A stretch of DNA of 64,000 bases from Streptomyces sp. B1I3 (GCF_030816615.1 NZ_JAUSYD010000001.1:7400501-7464500); one strand, 5' to 3'. Positions 8,112-17,093 are shown, numbered from the stretch's first letter. Numbers and translations are program-made. The notes: a model not told the origin generated them from the sequence alone.

Positions 8112-8564
8112 ATGGCCGCCACCGATCCCTCCCCATCCCCTCCACAGGCATCAAGCACCGTGAGGACCAGGACGCAACGGCCGGGGCACGACTATGTCCG
8201 AGGCGGCGTGCGCGTGGCCGCTGAGGTAATTGCCTGGGTGTGCACCCCCTGGGCCCTGTGGCCGCACTCCGTCCCGCTGGCGATCGGCGCCGTCCTGCTG
8301 CTGATCGGGCTGCCTGCCGTCTTCAGCACCCCGGGTGACCGGCCCGGCGCAGACGCGCCCGTTGCGGTGCCGGGCATCGTCACCATCTTGCTGGTCGTGC
8401 TCCATCTGGTGGCGGCGGCAGCGTCTGCGTGGGCGCTGTGGGGGACGTGGATCGCCGCAACGGTGACCGTCCTGTGCCTGGTCGTGCCGTTCACCGAGCT
8501 ACCGTGCTGGCGAGCTCTGCTGAGCGCGACCCGCGATCAAACTGAGCGCCCAGCGCGCCGGTGA
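8112..8564 (+). CDS. Four-helix integral membrane protein, YrdB/DUF2568-like
   Basis: A 150-residue protein with four hydrophobic segments (about 36-52, 56-74, 88-110 and 113-130). Conserved features are EVIAWVCTPWALW near the start and the TELPCW end, which resemble the YrdB/DUF2568 membrane family. It starts at ATG 8112, one base after the TetR stop, so it is the third gene of this operon. Its function is unknown. Confidence 0.65.
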   Translation: MAATDPSPSPPQASSTVRTRTQRPGHDYVRGGVRVAAEVIAWVCTPWALWPHSVPLAIGAVLLLIGLPAVFSTPGDRPGADAPVAVPGIVTILLVVLHLVAAAASAWALWGTWIAATVTVLCLVVPFTELPCWRALLSATRDQTERPARR

Positions 8565-8758
8565 CCGCGCAGACCTGGGCTCTGTTCTGCGCTACGGGCG
8601 TGACCTGTGCCCTGCTTTGCACTGTGGGGACGATTTGGGCCCCAGCCGGGCCATCGTCCCCCAGCAAGTCTGGCACCGCTGGTAGGGCGCCACGCTTTCC
8701 GCGGGGCCGGGCCGCAGGGGTAGGGGGACCTGAGTAGAGCCCGTGTGGAGGCCGCTGA

Positions 8759-9727
8759 TCACCTTCCTCTGGCGATGTCCTCGTCTGGTTCCCCGTCCGC
8801 GTTGACCTTGGGGTCAGGGTCCTCAGGCAGGAACTCGGGATCCGGTTCCCAGTTCGCGTAGAAGTCTTCCGGGGGGTCGTCGAGGACGACCTCGTTACTG
8901 AGGTCACCCACTTCCCAGGACTCGTCGTTCTTCACCTCGAGGTCGCATGCGGAGCAGGCGAAGATGCAGGGCGTGAAGACCACGACGGGCTCGTTCGTCT
9001 CGTCGATGTGGGTGTCGCCTCTGAGCCAGTCGTTCGAGCCGCAGGCAGGACAGGGCCTGTACTCGCTGTGGTCCATGTAGATGTTCGCGTGCTGCGTGAC
9101 AGTGGCGAGCACGACCTCGCGCTCCTTCGGCGCCAGGTGACCGTAGCGCTGCTGGAAGACCCCGCGCGCCTTGGCAAGCTTGCTCTCCAGCTGGATGCGG
9201 GCAGCCCGGACGCGCTCCTCGATCAACCGGTTGTGCAGGGAAAGGTAGCTGCCCCAGTAGACGTCGGGAGCGATGTTCAGCTCTGTGAGCAGCGGGTCGA
9301 TCAGTCGGAGGCATGTGGTGAAGACCGTCTGCACCTCGGCGACGTCATGGACACCGCTGTGAGCGACGCCGTTGCGCGTTCGCGACCGGCTCGAGCGCCT
9401 GCTTGTTGATCGGTATCTTCTTGCGAAGGATCTGGTGCACCCGGGCATGGCATCCACCAGCCCGATGGTCTTTGCCTGGCTCGCGGGGACGGAGGCATGT
9501 GCGCCGTGGCCTGTGGCGTGAAGGAGCGAGTCGAAGTGCCGGGCCTCCGCTATCAGGGCCGGGTGCAGCGTCGCGAGGTAGGTCTTGAGGAGGTGCTCGG
9601 CGGCGACCCCTGCGTGGTGAACCGCAAAGTCGTATGACTCCGGGCCCTGCGAGAACGCCACGAGCGCTGCAGTCATCCACTTCTGTGACGAGGCCTTGAG
9701 CTGGTCGGCATGCATGGGGTGGACCAT
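8759..9727 (-). CDS. HEPN-like protein with C-terminal zinc ribbon, internally frame-disturbed
   Basis: About 322 residues from ATG 9727 (ATG 9715 also possible). The N-terminal helical region (SYDFAVHHAGVAAEHLLKTY) ends in ARNGVAHSG, whose R-N-G-V-A-H is the Rx4H signature of HEPN nucleases. After a charged helix, a zinc ribbon has CPAC (YRPCPACGSNDW) and CSAC (IFACSACDLE), followed by a very acidic tail. Between DAMPGC and RNGVAHSG the reading is out of phase. The next frame gives ILRKKIPINKQALEPVANA, so a -1 and a -2 loss compensate each other over ~21 codons. A toxin or antiphage RNase role is possible but unproven. No obvious partner lies beside it. Confidence 0.5.
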   Translation of the reverse strand: MVHPMHADQLKASSQKWMTAALVAFSQGPESYDFAVHHAGVAAEHLLKTYLATLHPALIAEARHFDSLLHATGHGAHASVPASQAKTIGLVDAMPGCTRSFARRYRSTSRRSSRSRTRNGVAHSGVHDVAEVQTVFTTCLRLIDPLLTELNIAPDVYWGSYLSLHNRLIEERVRAARIQLESKLAKARGVFQQRYGHLAPKEREVVLATVTQHANIYMDHSEYRPCPACGSNDWLRGDTHIDETNEPVVVFTPCIFACSACDLEVKNDESWEVGDLSNEVVLDDPPEDFYANWEPDPEFLPEDPDPKVNADGEPDEDIARGR

Positions 9728-9782
9728 AAGCCCGTCCGGCCCCCGGTCGGACGTGGTTTTCGTTGACTGTCGGGTGCCGGGT

Positions 9783-10202
9783 TCACGACGTCTCCTCCGG
9801 CCTGCGTATCGGGAGCACACGCGCCCCGGCATCGCGGCCGCTCAGGGCGGCATTCTCCAGCGCGAGGAGGTTGATCGCGGCGGCGTAGACCCGAAGTTGT
9901 TCTTCCAAGTCGGCGCAGTTCTGACGGAGTTCGGCGTACTTCTTCTTGAGTTTCGCGTGCTCGCTGAGCTCGTGGGCGAACGCCTCGGGTGTGCTGTTTC
10001 GGGCTTGCAGTCGGGCTTGGAAGAGCTCTTTGAGGTCGATGTGCTGGTGGGTGAGGTGCCAGAGCTTGACATCGGCTTCAACTGCGAGTTGGGCGACGCT
10101 GAGACGTCCGGTGGAGCGCAGGGGGGTGCCAGCGAGGAGGCGGTCCATGGCCGCGGAGATCGCGGAGTGGACGGGATCTCCAACGTCAGGACGGGTTGCC
10201 AT
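9783..10202 (-). CDS. Small helical partner protein of a Tn554-like tyrosine recombinase
   Basis: A 139-residue protein from ATG 10202. An N-terminal region resembles a TetR-like or DUF6262/TnpC-like HTH (GRLSVAQLAVEADVKLWHLT), followed by a long coiled coil (ELSEHAKLKKKYAELRQNCA, then DLEEQLRVYAAAINLLALEN). Its start overlaps the recombinase stop as ATGA, so they are coupled. In Tn554-like and related streptomycete elements such a protein follows two tyrosine recombinases. The partner recombinase here is cut by IS5 copy A, so the unit is inactive. Confidence 0.6.
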   Translation of the reverse strand: MATRPDVGDPVHSAISAAMDRLLAGTPLRSTGRLSVAQLAVEADVKLWHLTHQHIDLKELFQARLQARNSTPEAFAHELSEHAKLKKKYAELRQNCADLEEQLRVYAAAINLLALENAALSGRDAGARVLPIRRPEETS

Positions 10203-10769
10203 CACGGGTTCTTCCCTTCCGTCTCGTGGCTGTCGAGGATTTTCTGCAGGCGCTCCAGTTCGTGGAGTTCGCGCTCGTTCCTGATGGGCGGAGCAAGCGG
10301 GTCGTCCACGATGGCGGCGAGTTCCCGGTGGCGCTGGCGGATGTGCTGGATGTCGCGGTCGGTGCGGGCGATGTTGCGGCACTGGGGCCGGCAGTCGTCG
10401 GTGTCCGGGGTGACGAGCGGGTCGTCGACGGTCCCGCGTAGCCGGCAAAGTGCCTGGGCGGGGTTGAGGACGCAGGTCATCCCGGAACCATGGTGGATCT
10501 GCAGGAGTGGGTTGCCCAGCAGGTCGCGGGCCTGGCAGTCGCTGGTGAGGACGTGCCCGGAGAGCTGGCGGGTGGCGGAGGTGACGCGGTGGCGGTAGGC
10601 GTCGGCGGCGGGGCCGCTGACGTGCTCGCCGTCCTCAATGGCTTGGGCGTCCTCGGCGAGGATCTCCAGACGGTAGAGCCAGTCCTCGAAGGCGTATTCG
10701 TCGGGGAATCCGGATTCGTAGGAACCGGCGTACCCCTGGAGCATTCGAGTGTGGAGATGGCCGTACTGA
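10202..10769 (-). pseudogene. Tn554-like site-specific integrase, C-terminal fragment cut by IS5 copy A
   Basis: The fragment begins at the IS border with SQYGHLHTRMLQGYAGSYES and continues through GFPDEYAFEDWLYRLEILAE, a Cys-containing stretch (GSGMTCVLNPAQALC, DTDDCRPQCRNIARTD) and a charged helical tail. This is the typical C-terminus of large actinobacterial integrases of the Tn554 TnpA/B kind, downstream of the catalytic Tyr. The catalytic domain itself is missing. Confidence 0.7.
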
Positions 10770-11615
10770 GAAGCCATCTCATTTGGACGACTCGGTATTC
10801 TGTGAGTCATGGTGGGGATCGTTGAGCGGCTGGTGCCGGATGAGTTGTGGGAGTTGTTCCAGCGGGTGGTGCCTGAGGCGCCGTCGCGGCCTCAGGGCGG
10901 TGGTCGGCGTCGGCACGGCGACCGGGAAGTGCTGGCGGCGATCGTCTTCGTGGCCACGTCGGGTTGTACCTGGCAGCAGCTGCCTTCAGCGTCGTTCGGC
11001 CCGTCCGGAGCGACCGCCCACCGGCGGTTCTCGGAGTGGTCGAAGGCCAGGGTGTGGGCCAAGCTCCACCGTCTGGTCCTCGACGAGCTCGGTGCCCGCG
11101 GAGAGTTGGACTGGTCGCGTTGCGCGATCGACTCGGTGAACATGCGGGCCCTGAAAAGGGGGACCTGACAGGTCCGAATCCTGTCGACCGGGGCAAGTAC
11201 GGCTCGAAGATCCACCTGATCACGGAACGGTCGGGTCTGCCCATATCCGTCGGCATTTCAGGGGCGAACCTGCACGGCAGCCAGGCCCTGATCCCGCTCG
11301 TGAAGGGCATCCCGCCCATCCGCTCGCGCCGCGGCCGGCGACGGCGCAAGCCCGGCAAACTCCACGCCGACAAGGGCTACGACTACCCCCACCTGCGGCG
11401 ATGGTTACGCGAACGCGGCATCGCCCACCGCATCGCCCGCAAGGGCGCAACGGCTGGGCCGCCACCGCTGGACCGTGGAACGCACCATGGCCTGGCTCGC
11501 CGGCTGCCGCCGCCTTTCCCGACGCTACGAACGCAAGGCCGACCACTTCCTCGCCTTCACCAGCATCGCCTGCACCCTCATCTGCTACCGAAGGCTCACC
11601 CAATGAGAAGACTCC
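10770..11615 (+). mobile_element. IS5-type insertion sequence, copy A (defective)
   Basis: The left end GAAGCCATCTCATTTGG (10770-10786) matches copy B at 56453 and a remnant at 12366. The right end (11599-11615) has drifted from the matching CCAAATGAGATGACTTC. The body is nearly identical to copy B, about 46 kb away in the same orientation, but lacks 11 bp inside the transposase near 11449. It is inserted in the Tn554-like integrase gene. Confidence 0.85.
10809..11606 (+). pseudogene. IS5-type transposase, copy A
   Basis: The first frame, from ATG 10809, is MVGIVERLVPDELWELFQRV to DWSRCAIDSVNMRALKRGT, which includes the first catalytic Asp. The second frame continues GPNPVDRGKYGSKIHLITER and HADKGYDYPHLRRWLRERGI. 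The frames join by a -1 slip at aaaaggggg (11152-11160), identical in copy B. In copy A an 11-bp deletion after HRIARKG throws off the third catalytic region, so this copy is dead. Confidence 0.85.
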
Positions 11616-11749
11616 TCATGGCCGACTATGGGGGTGACCTGGGCGCTCAGGACCCGGGCGGAGTTCGTCCGGACGTCCCTCGTGCACTCCGATCCCCGCT
11701 ATAGCCCCGCAGTTCTGGCGGATGCGGCAAGGGCGTGGCGATCTTCCTG

Positions 11750-12169
11750 TCAGTGGGGACCGCGCCGGGGTGGACGCAGCAAGGCCCAGATGGCGAGTGT
11801 TTGGGCAGAGTATTTGAATCGTTCGGCGAGTCTCTGAGCAGTGGAGCGGCGCAGGGTACACAGCCATACGTAGCTACTCAGGGAGACGCAGAGACATCCC
11901 GAGGTCCGCCACCACAAGGCCCGCTCTTGACCCGCGCACAGATATAGCGTCCATACGGCAGCCGTGGCTAGTCCCAGCGCGACCAAGCCAGCCCTTACTA
12001 CCTGGCCTCGGACTGCCCAGCGGGAGGCAAGAAGGCCCGCAGGAATCTGGATAGCGACGTGGATCATCAGGATCCAGATCCCCAGCCCGAACACTTGGCC
12101 GTAGGTTGCCGTGGTCACGGCTGGAACCCAGCACAAGCTGATGAGCAGCAGAACACCACTCACGTGCAT
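11750..12169 (-). CDS. Hypothetical membrane protein
   Basis: A 139-residue minus-strand frame from ATG 12169. It has four hydrophobic stretches (MHVSGVLLLISLCWVPAVTT, FGLGIWILMIHVAIQIPAGL, VVRAGLVALGLATAAVWTLY and a weaker one) and a basic C-terminus. I do not recognise a family. It sits between two remnants of the same IS and could be a passenger or part of a broken gene. Confidence 0.4.
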   Translation of the reverse strand: MHVSGVLLLISLCWVPAVTTATYGQVFGLGIWILMIHVAIQIPAGLLASRWAVRGQVVRAGLVALGLATAAVWTLYLCAGQERALWWRTSGCLCVSLSSYVWLCTLRRSTAQRLAERFKYSAQTLAIWALLRPPRRGPH

Positions 12170-12305
12170 GGCGGCAACGTTCAACGGAACGTGCCACGCG
12201 TTAATCCAGTGGCGCTCGCTGCCCCTTGCCTGCACGACGCCCCCCCCGGAGCTTGATCTCCGCTGGCGAGCAGTGTACGTGCAGGGGCGGCGTGCAATGC
12301 GTTCC

Positions 12306-12366
12306 AGCCGCTCAACGCTCCCCACCACGAACAACAGCCTGCCAACTTGCCAAATGAGATGACTTC
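12306..12366 (-). mobile_element. Left-end remnant of the same IS5-type element as copies A and B
   Basis: Reading the minus strand from 12366 gives GAAGTCATCTCATTTGG, the IS terminus. About 25 bp on comes tggtggggagcgttgagcgg, matching the transposase start region (VVGSVERL against MVGIVERL). Homology stops soon afterwards. It is a third, truncated copy. Confidence 0.65.
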
Positions 12367-12389
12367 TAAGAGACCCCAAGGGCACTGAG

Positions 12390-12735
12390 GACATCAGCGA
12401 AGAGCCAATGGCGAACGACGGAAAGGAGGAAGCCGGCGGGGAGTGAAGACGAAGTGAGACGGAAGGGGAGAGGAGCAGGACGGGAGGAGCGAGGGAGAGA
12501 GGAGCAGCGAACGGGGAGAGCACGAGCACCGACAACAGCAAGCGAGACGAAGAGCCCGAAAAGCGCAAGAGCCGAAGGGACAGAGGAACAGCCGAAGCAG
12601 ACAACGACAGATGAGGCACAGACAGGACCACGAAGCACGGAGATAGGCAGGGAGAACGGAAGCGGGAAGGCCAAGGGATCGTGAGCACGAGCAAGGCAGA
12701 GCCGAGAGGGGAACGAGAGGGCCGGGGAGCGGGCC
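12390..12735 (+). repeat. Long purine-biased (GA-rich) tract, no convincing gene
   Basis: About 350 bp whose plus strand is overwhelmingly A and G with scattered C and almost no T (for example ggaaggggagaggagcagga at ~12462). The open frames it contains have low-complexity Arg/Glu/Lys or Ser/Pro content and are explained by the composition. Such asymmetry can favour R-loops or triplex structure. No function is evident. Confidence 0.6.
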
Positions 12736-12736
12736 G

Positions 12737-13136
12737 CCCTACGCGCTGGGCTGCCAGGCCTCCGACCGGACGCGCCCGCCCAAGCGCACCGAGCTGCTGT
12801 CGCTGACCTAGCTGCGCAAGCGGTGGCGCACCCCAGCGATCCGGGCCTTCGGCGCTGACGTCGTCGACCGGCTGGCACAGCGGGCGAGGGCGGCGGCCGC
12901 GGCGGTGCGGGCGCGGGTGCGGCCGGTGGTCGACATCGTCCTGGCGGCCGTCGCCGTGGTGTATGTGGTGCGCGGTGCGTTCAAGAGACACCATCTGCTC
13001 GCCGAAGCCCGCCGCTACCTCTCCTACGTCCTGCGCGGCCGGCCCCACCAGGCGGGCCTGGACGAACAGATTGTGCAGAGGGTCATCGACCACTACACGC
13101 GGCCCGTCGGGCGAGGCCGGATGATGACCGCCGACC
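12737..13136 (+). pseudogene. MobF-type conjugative relaxase, C-terminal region fragment
   Basis: The plus frame reads PYALGCQASDRTRPPKRTEL, then after an in-frame TAG (12809-12811) LRKRWRTPAIRAFGADVVDR, VRPVVDIVLAAVAVVYVVRG and HHLLAEARRYLSYVLRGRPH. This Ala/Arg-rich segment is typical of the tail of streptomycete MobF relaxases. The relaxase and helicase domains are absent, and the frame dissolves after MMTADLSAR. It marks a lost conjugative element. Confidence 0.55.
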
Positions 13137-13734
13137 TGTCCGCCCGCGCGACACCGACGACCAGCACCGGGCGCGAGCCGTCCGGTGCGGGATGCGCCTC
13201 AAGGGCCTGGCCCACCCCGACGGCCTCCAGCTCGCGCAGGACGTCGGAGACGTCCTCACGGTCCTCCTGGGTGAGGATGTGCGCGACGAAGCCGATGACT
13301 GCGCGGGCGATGCCTTCTGTGGTGCCCGGCCCGGCCACCACCGACCAGTTGCGCAGGGTGGCCACGAGGACCCGCCCGACGGCCTCCAGGGCGACGGAGT
13401 CGTCGCATGGGTCCGGGTCGAGACCGCACAGGGCGGTGACGGGGACGATGATCCGCTCGGTGACGTCGACGAGCAGCGCGGGCATTTGCGGATCGGCGTC
13501 GGCGAACCCGGCAGCCGCTTCGGTGTCGCCGGCCTGAACGGCCCGGAGGTAGCCGAAGGCCTTGATTGCCGCACCCGGCGTCAAAGGGACGAGCGGTACG
13601 CCGGGAACCTGGGGCTGTTCACGAGTACCCCTGACCAGGCATTCCAGAGGCGTACGAAGATCGCTTCCCGGATCGGCGGAGAGCGTTTCCCACCCGCCTG
13701 CGGCCGGGTCCTCCGCTGTCAGACGCAGGGGCAA
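13093..13734 (-). CDS. Hypothetical protein
   Basis: A 213-residue minus-strand frame with normal actinobacterial composition (GVPLVPLTPGAAIKAFGYLR, then VLVATLRNWSVVAGPGTTEG) that begins with TTG at 13734. It is probably soluble and helical, and I do not recognise a domain. It is divergent from the DUF6461 gene, with only 11 bp between the starts. The 3' end overlaps the MobF remnant by about 44 bp. Confidence 0.5.
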   Translation of the reverse strand: MPLRLTAEDPAAGGWETLSADPGSDLRTPLECLVRGTREQPQVPGVPLVPLTPGAAIKAFGYLRAVQAGDTEAAAGFADADPQMPALLVDVTERIIVPVTALCGLDPDPCDDSVALEAVGRVLVATLRNWSVVAGPGTTEGIARAVIGFVAHILTQEDREDVSDVLRELEAVGVGQALEAHPAPDGSRPVLVVGVARADRSAVIIRPRPTGRV

Positions 13735-13745
13735 GGATGGGTGGC

Positions 13746-14351
13746 ATGACGAAGACCGGAGCGGACTACGCGTGGTTCGAGAACGACTTTCCAGACATCG
13801 CCGAGGCGTACTGCTTCACCCTCGTGCGGGGCCTGTCCCCTGCTGAGCTGATATCCCGGCTGGAAGGACGACCGGAGGCTCCCTTGCAGGGCATAGCCGA
13901 AGTCGTCGACGCCGCCTTCGCCCAGTACGACCTTGAGGATGGCGCCCGCCAGCTGATCGGCATGACGACTGTCGGCGCCTGGACGCTGCTGATCGAGCCA
14001 AACGGCTACCTCGGGGTCACCGAAGAACGAGTCCTGCCGGCCTCCGCCGGGGCGAGCTGGGTCTCCCACTTCGTCAATGTCAACGCCGTCGGCACGTTCC
14101 TCTGGGCCGAGGACCAGGTCCTGCGGCTGTGCTTCGACCCCATGTTCCCGGAGGACCGCTGGGGCACCGCACCCGACGTACTCCTCGACGTCATGGAGCG
14201 GATCGGCTTCCATCTCGAGGAGGAGGCTCCGGAAACAGATCTCTCCTCACCGGCAGCGTTCGCTCTGGCAGAGCAGCTGACCGGCGTCGCCATCACTCCG
14301 GCCCTGCTCCAGGACACGACGTTCAGCTGCGCCACCGTCCAGATCCGGTGA
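13746..14351 (+). CDS. DUF6461 family protein
   Basis: A 201-residue protein. ATG 13746 is preferred over ATG 13737 because AAGGA lies nine bases upstream. Family hallmarks are DYAWFENDFPDIAEAYCFTL, LVRGLSPAELISRLEG, the central GAWTLLIEPNGYLGVTEE and HFVNVNAVGTFLWAEDQVLR. Members are soluble streptomycete proteins of unknown role that often lie in polymorphic-toxin or immunity-rich regions. It appears intact. Confidence 0.8.
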   Translation: MTKTGADYAWFENDFPDIAEAYCFTLVRGLSPAELISRLEGRPEAPLQGIAEVVDAAFAQYDLEDGARQLIGMTTVGAWTLLIEPNGYLGVTEERVLPASAGASWVSHFVNVNAVGTFLWAEDQVLRLCFDPMFPEDRWGTAPDVLLDVMERIGFHLEEEAPETDLSSPAAFALAEQLTGVAITPALLQDTTFSCATVQIR

Positions 14352-14397
14352 GATCTCCCACGCCCAGGCCCGTGAAGGCGGCGCGGATGATGGCGCG

Positions 14398-14885
14398 GTG
14401 ACGAACATCAGTGACAACCACGTGAAGGTCCACTTCCGGATGGACATAGACGAGGATGGCTGGCCGCCAGAGAGCGTCGAGAGCCTGTGGGCGGTGGACC
14501 TCGGCGACGGAACGGTGCAGTTGGACAACACACCCTGGTTCGTACGCGGAGTCGCCAGCGGGGACATCATCAAGGTGGAGCTCGATGGCGACGGTGTTTT
14601 CTGGGCCGGGGAGACGGTCCGGCCGTCTCAGAACTGCACCATCCGGCTGATCGTGCTAAAGGACGACGGCTCAGCCGCTGCCCGGCAGAGCGTGCTAGAG
14701 ATTTTCCACAGCCTCGGCACGACCGGCGAGGGGATCGAGCGGTACCGAATGGTGGCCTTGGATGTCCCGCCGGAGGCGGATCTCCCCAGATCCGCAAGCT
14801 CTTGAAACACGGTGAAACCAAGGGATGGTGGCACTGGGAGGAAGGGTGTGTGACCGCTGCCTGGGAGGCCACAGCTCTAGCTTGA
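14398..14885 (+). pseudogene. DUF4265 family protein, frameshifted near the 3' end
   Basis: GTG 14398 gives VTNISDNHVKVHFRMDIDED and GWPPESVESLWAVDLGDGTV, the DUF4265 beginning. After PPEADLP the frame runs to a premature stop at 14805, but the next frame supplies QIRKLLKHGETKGWWHWEEG and CVTAAWEATALA, matching the normal family end (compare the paralogue at 36793). One extra C in the CCCC run at ~14788 would repair it, giving about 162 residues. Confidence 0.8.
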
Positions 14886-14995
14886 GGGCGGCCACGGAGT
14901 GGCCTGACGCCTCATATGGAGTGGGCCGGGTGAGGTGGCAGTGCTGTTCGATTGCGGCTCGAGGAATAGCTGTCCCTTCGGCGGGAGTACCAGGC

Positions 14996-15574
14996 GTGAA
15001 CGAGTGGGCTATCAGGCTTAACGAGCTCGCACAGGAGCTGCGACCGATACCAGACGGCATCGAGTGGTTCGAGGGTCTCTCGCCGGAGGAGCAGTTCGAC
15101 GTGTTGCGGCTCTTGTGCCAGTACTGCGTACAGGCCCGTGCCAACACCGAGGACGGACCGGAGAGCATCAGCCGTGCCTGGCTTCGCCCCACCCATACGC
15201 CCGCGGTCCTGATCGCACGCGGCCGGATCAACGAACAGCTGGGAAAGATCGCCGGTCTCGCTCCCCTCAACGAACGGCGGAAGGCATTCCGACTGCTGGT
15301 CTCGGTACTCGCGATAGCCGACGGCCGACGCCGCGAGCGCTTCTGCTCCAACGGATGCGGCCACGAGGGGCAGAGGCTGTCGGCCACTGGCCCGGAAGGA
15401 CCCGGCGTGTCGTGGGCCCCGGGGTCACCTCCGTCAGTAAAGAGGGCCGAGCACGCGGTCGCGGAACTGCTGGAAGGCGTGCCAGACCGACGTCTTTCGT
15501 GGAGTGACGAGATCTCCTTCTGTGCAGTCGAGGACCTTGCAGCGCAGGGCTTCGGCAAGGCGGAAGTGCTGTGA
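14996..15574 (+). CDS. DUF5958 family protein
   Basis: GTG 14996 opens VNEWAIRLNELAQELRPIPD and continues GIEWFEGLSPEEQFDVLRLL, then RPTHTPAVLIARGRINEQLG, KAFRLLVSVLAIADGRRRER and FCSNGCGHE. This is the full streptomycete DUF5958 domain, normally ending soon after the Cys pair at ~15360. The ~65 codons after that are probably run-on through the end of an opposite-strand gene. Function unknown. Confidence 0.75.
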   Translation: MNEWAIRLNELAQELRPIPDGIEWFEGLSPEEQFDVLRLLCQYCVQARANTEDGPESISRAWLRPTHTPAVLIARGRINEQLGKIAGLAPLNERRKAFRLLVSVLAIADGRRRERFCSNGCGHEGQRLSATGPEGPGVSWAPGSPPSVKRAEHAVAELLEGVPDRRLSWSDEISFCAVEDLAAQGFGKAEVL

Positions 15575-15737
15575 GCACGACGTCGCCGGAGCCACGGATG
15601 TGGAGCATGATCGAGCCCACGGGGTCCTCGGAGCCGATGTTGAGTTCCATGGACCAGGCGGAGCCGCGGAGTTCTCCCCAGGTGGGGCCCGAGAGATCGA
15701 CGTCAGGGGCGGTCTGAGTGACGGCCGCTAGGGCCAA
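15434..15737 (-). pseudogene. Hypothetical protein remnant, frameshifted
   Basis: The minus strand from TTG 15737 reads DVDLSGPTWGELRGSAWSME, then LNIGSEDPVGSIMLHIRGSG and VVLTAL. A one-base shift near 15577 then leads to LAEALRCKVLDCTEGDLVTP and SVWHAFQQFRDRVLGPLY with a stop at 15434. The N-terminus may also be truncated. I recognise only that this is a conserved streptomycete hypothetical. Confidence 0.5.
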
Positions 15738-16013
15738 TACCGGTGATGACTACCGGCGCGCTTCTCTTTCCAGGGTGCGACTCCACGCCGGTCACAGCCT
15801 GCCCAGCGCGCAATGCTCAACCACGGCAAGGGCATGCATATGGGTGGCAAGCTGCCCCTCTCGCACGTAAGGAGCGGCGCAATGGCTGAGAACTCCGGCG
15901 CAGGCCGACGGTCTGAACAGGTCGGTCGACGGGCCCCCTGCACCACTGCGCCGACCTGCCGCCTGGGTACGGAGGGGTTCGCCGACGGTGCCCTTGAGAG
16001 TCTCTTGGGAGGT

Positions 16014-16124
16014 CTACCGCCCCCGCGCACCAAGCCGCTTGACGACAACAACGGCGAGAGCTGCGATGGCAACCATCGTGACAGCTATGCCGATCATGGC
16101 TCCCGTGCCCATCATTGAAAGCAT
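16014..16124 (-). CDS. Small single-pass membrane peptide (36 aa)
   Basis: ATG 16124, preceded by GGGGGA at a good distance, encodes a 36-residue peptide with one hydrophobic helix (IGIAVTMVAIAALAVVVVKR) and a basic end. The size and topology are those of small membrane peptides. The coding potential of so short a frame is uncertain. Confidence 0.4.
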   Translation of the reverse strand: MLSMMGTGAMIGIAVTMVAIAALAVVVVKRLGARGR

Positions 16125-16462
16125 CCAGTCCCCCTGCTCAAGTAGCCGCAGCTAGCGACCCACGGTCCCGCGTAGGTATCAACATGACAGCCAGCCTCCG
16201 CGCGTGGAAGTCATAGCCGGAAGTCTTGAGCACCATCTGAGCTTGGCATACAGGTACCGGACCGCGCCCATGCTGCTCTACCAACGAGCAGCTCGCGGCG
16301 CGCCCGATCCCGCGTATTGCCCACGCACGTGTCATAGCTGTGGCGGGCGGACACGGCGGGTGGTTCAAGCGGCCACATCAGTGGCGCTCTCGGTAGGCCA
16401 GGAGAATCCGGACCTGCGTCGTTGGTGGTGGTGCTGACGTCATCTGGGGCATGGGGTGGGTT
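16125..16462. other. 338 bp without a recognisable gene
   Basis: Frames on both strands lack family resemblance, start signals or continuity. The stretch ends at the Tn3 tnpA scrap and is probably decayed transposon or intergenic DNA. Confidence 0.4.
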
Positions 16463-16530
16463 GTGACGTCGATCGAGAGGACCGCGTATCCGCGGTTCAA
16501 GCGGCTGATCACCGCGCACGAGCTGCATCC
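16463..16530 (+). pseudogene. Tn3-family transposase TnpA, N-terminal scrap
   Basis: GTG 16463 encodes VTSIERTAYPRFKRLITAHE followed by LH, the conserved start of DUF4158/Tn3-type transposases. The frame then changes to unrelated sequence. It complements the C-terminal scrap at 5422. Confidence 0.65.
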
Positions 16531-16703
16531 CAGCGGGAGCGTCACACGACCCATCGGACACGGCCTGGCCCCACCGCCCGGTGTGCCGGCGGCTCCACCT
16601 GGACAGTGGTCGTAGCCGGCCCGGCTCCCGCCTCGGATACCGTGTTCCTCTTCGGGGTGCCATAACGGATGTGACGCCCCCCCCCGCCTGAGGTAGTGAG
16701 CGT

Positions 16704-17093
16704 ATGAGTTCAAAGCGCAGCAAAAATCCAGCCCTGCCCGTACTTGACGACGCATTCCGACTCGCGTCGGTCAAGGACGCCGAAGAGTCCACCCGTGACT
16801 TGGCCGCGCGGCTGGCCACCACCGAGCTGCGCCGCGTTTCCCACCCGGGCCGGGTCACCTGGGAGCCCACCGATCAGGCCGAGCCCGTACCGGTCCCGCC
16901 GACTGTGGTCGACGGTGACGGGGACCTGTGGCTGCGGGACCGGGGCACTGGCACCTGGACCATGCCCGAGTTCAACCCGAAGGAGTTCCCGGCCCGCTGT
17001 GGCGAGGTTCTGACGTGGAACCAGCTTGCCTGCGAGTTCGGCCCGCTGACCGGACTGGCCGACGACCGCCGCATCGGCGGTAGCCGGCGCTGA
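16704..17093 (+). CDS. Hypothetical protein
   Basis: A 129-residue frame from ATG 16704 (MSSKRSKNPALPVLDDAFRL, then ARLATTELRRVSHPGRVTWE, ending EFGPLTGLADDRRIGGSRR). Charged and probably soluble. A middle segment with DGDLWLRDRGTGTW suggests a small beta-rich domain. No family recognised and no clear operon partner. Confidence 0.5.
   Translation: MSSKRSKNPALPVLDDAFRLASVKDAEESTRDLAARLATTELRRVSHPGRVTWEPTDQAEPVPVPPTVVDGDGDLWLRDRGTGTWTMPEFNPKEFPARCGEVLTWNQLACEFGPLTGLADDRRIGGSRR

Noticed and set aside
12454-12684. 76-codon plus-strand frame in the purine tract
   Set aside because: Its Arg/Glu/Thr/Lys-rich product follows from the base bias. No ribosome site or family resemblance.
15813-16118. 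101-codon plus-strand frame
   Set aside because: No recognisable features. It overlaps, on the opposite strand, the better-supported small membrane peptide at 16014-16124.
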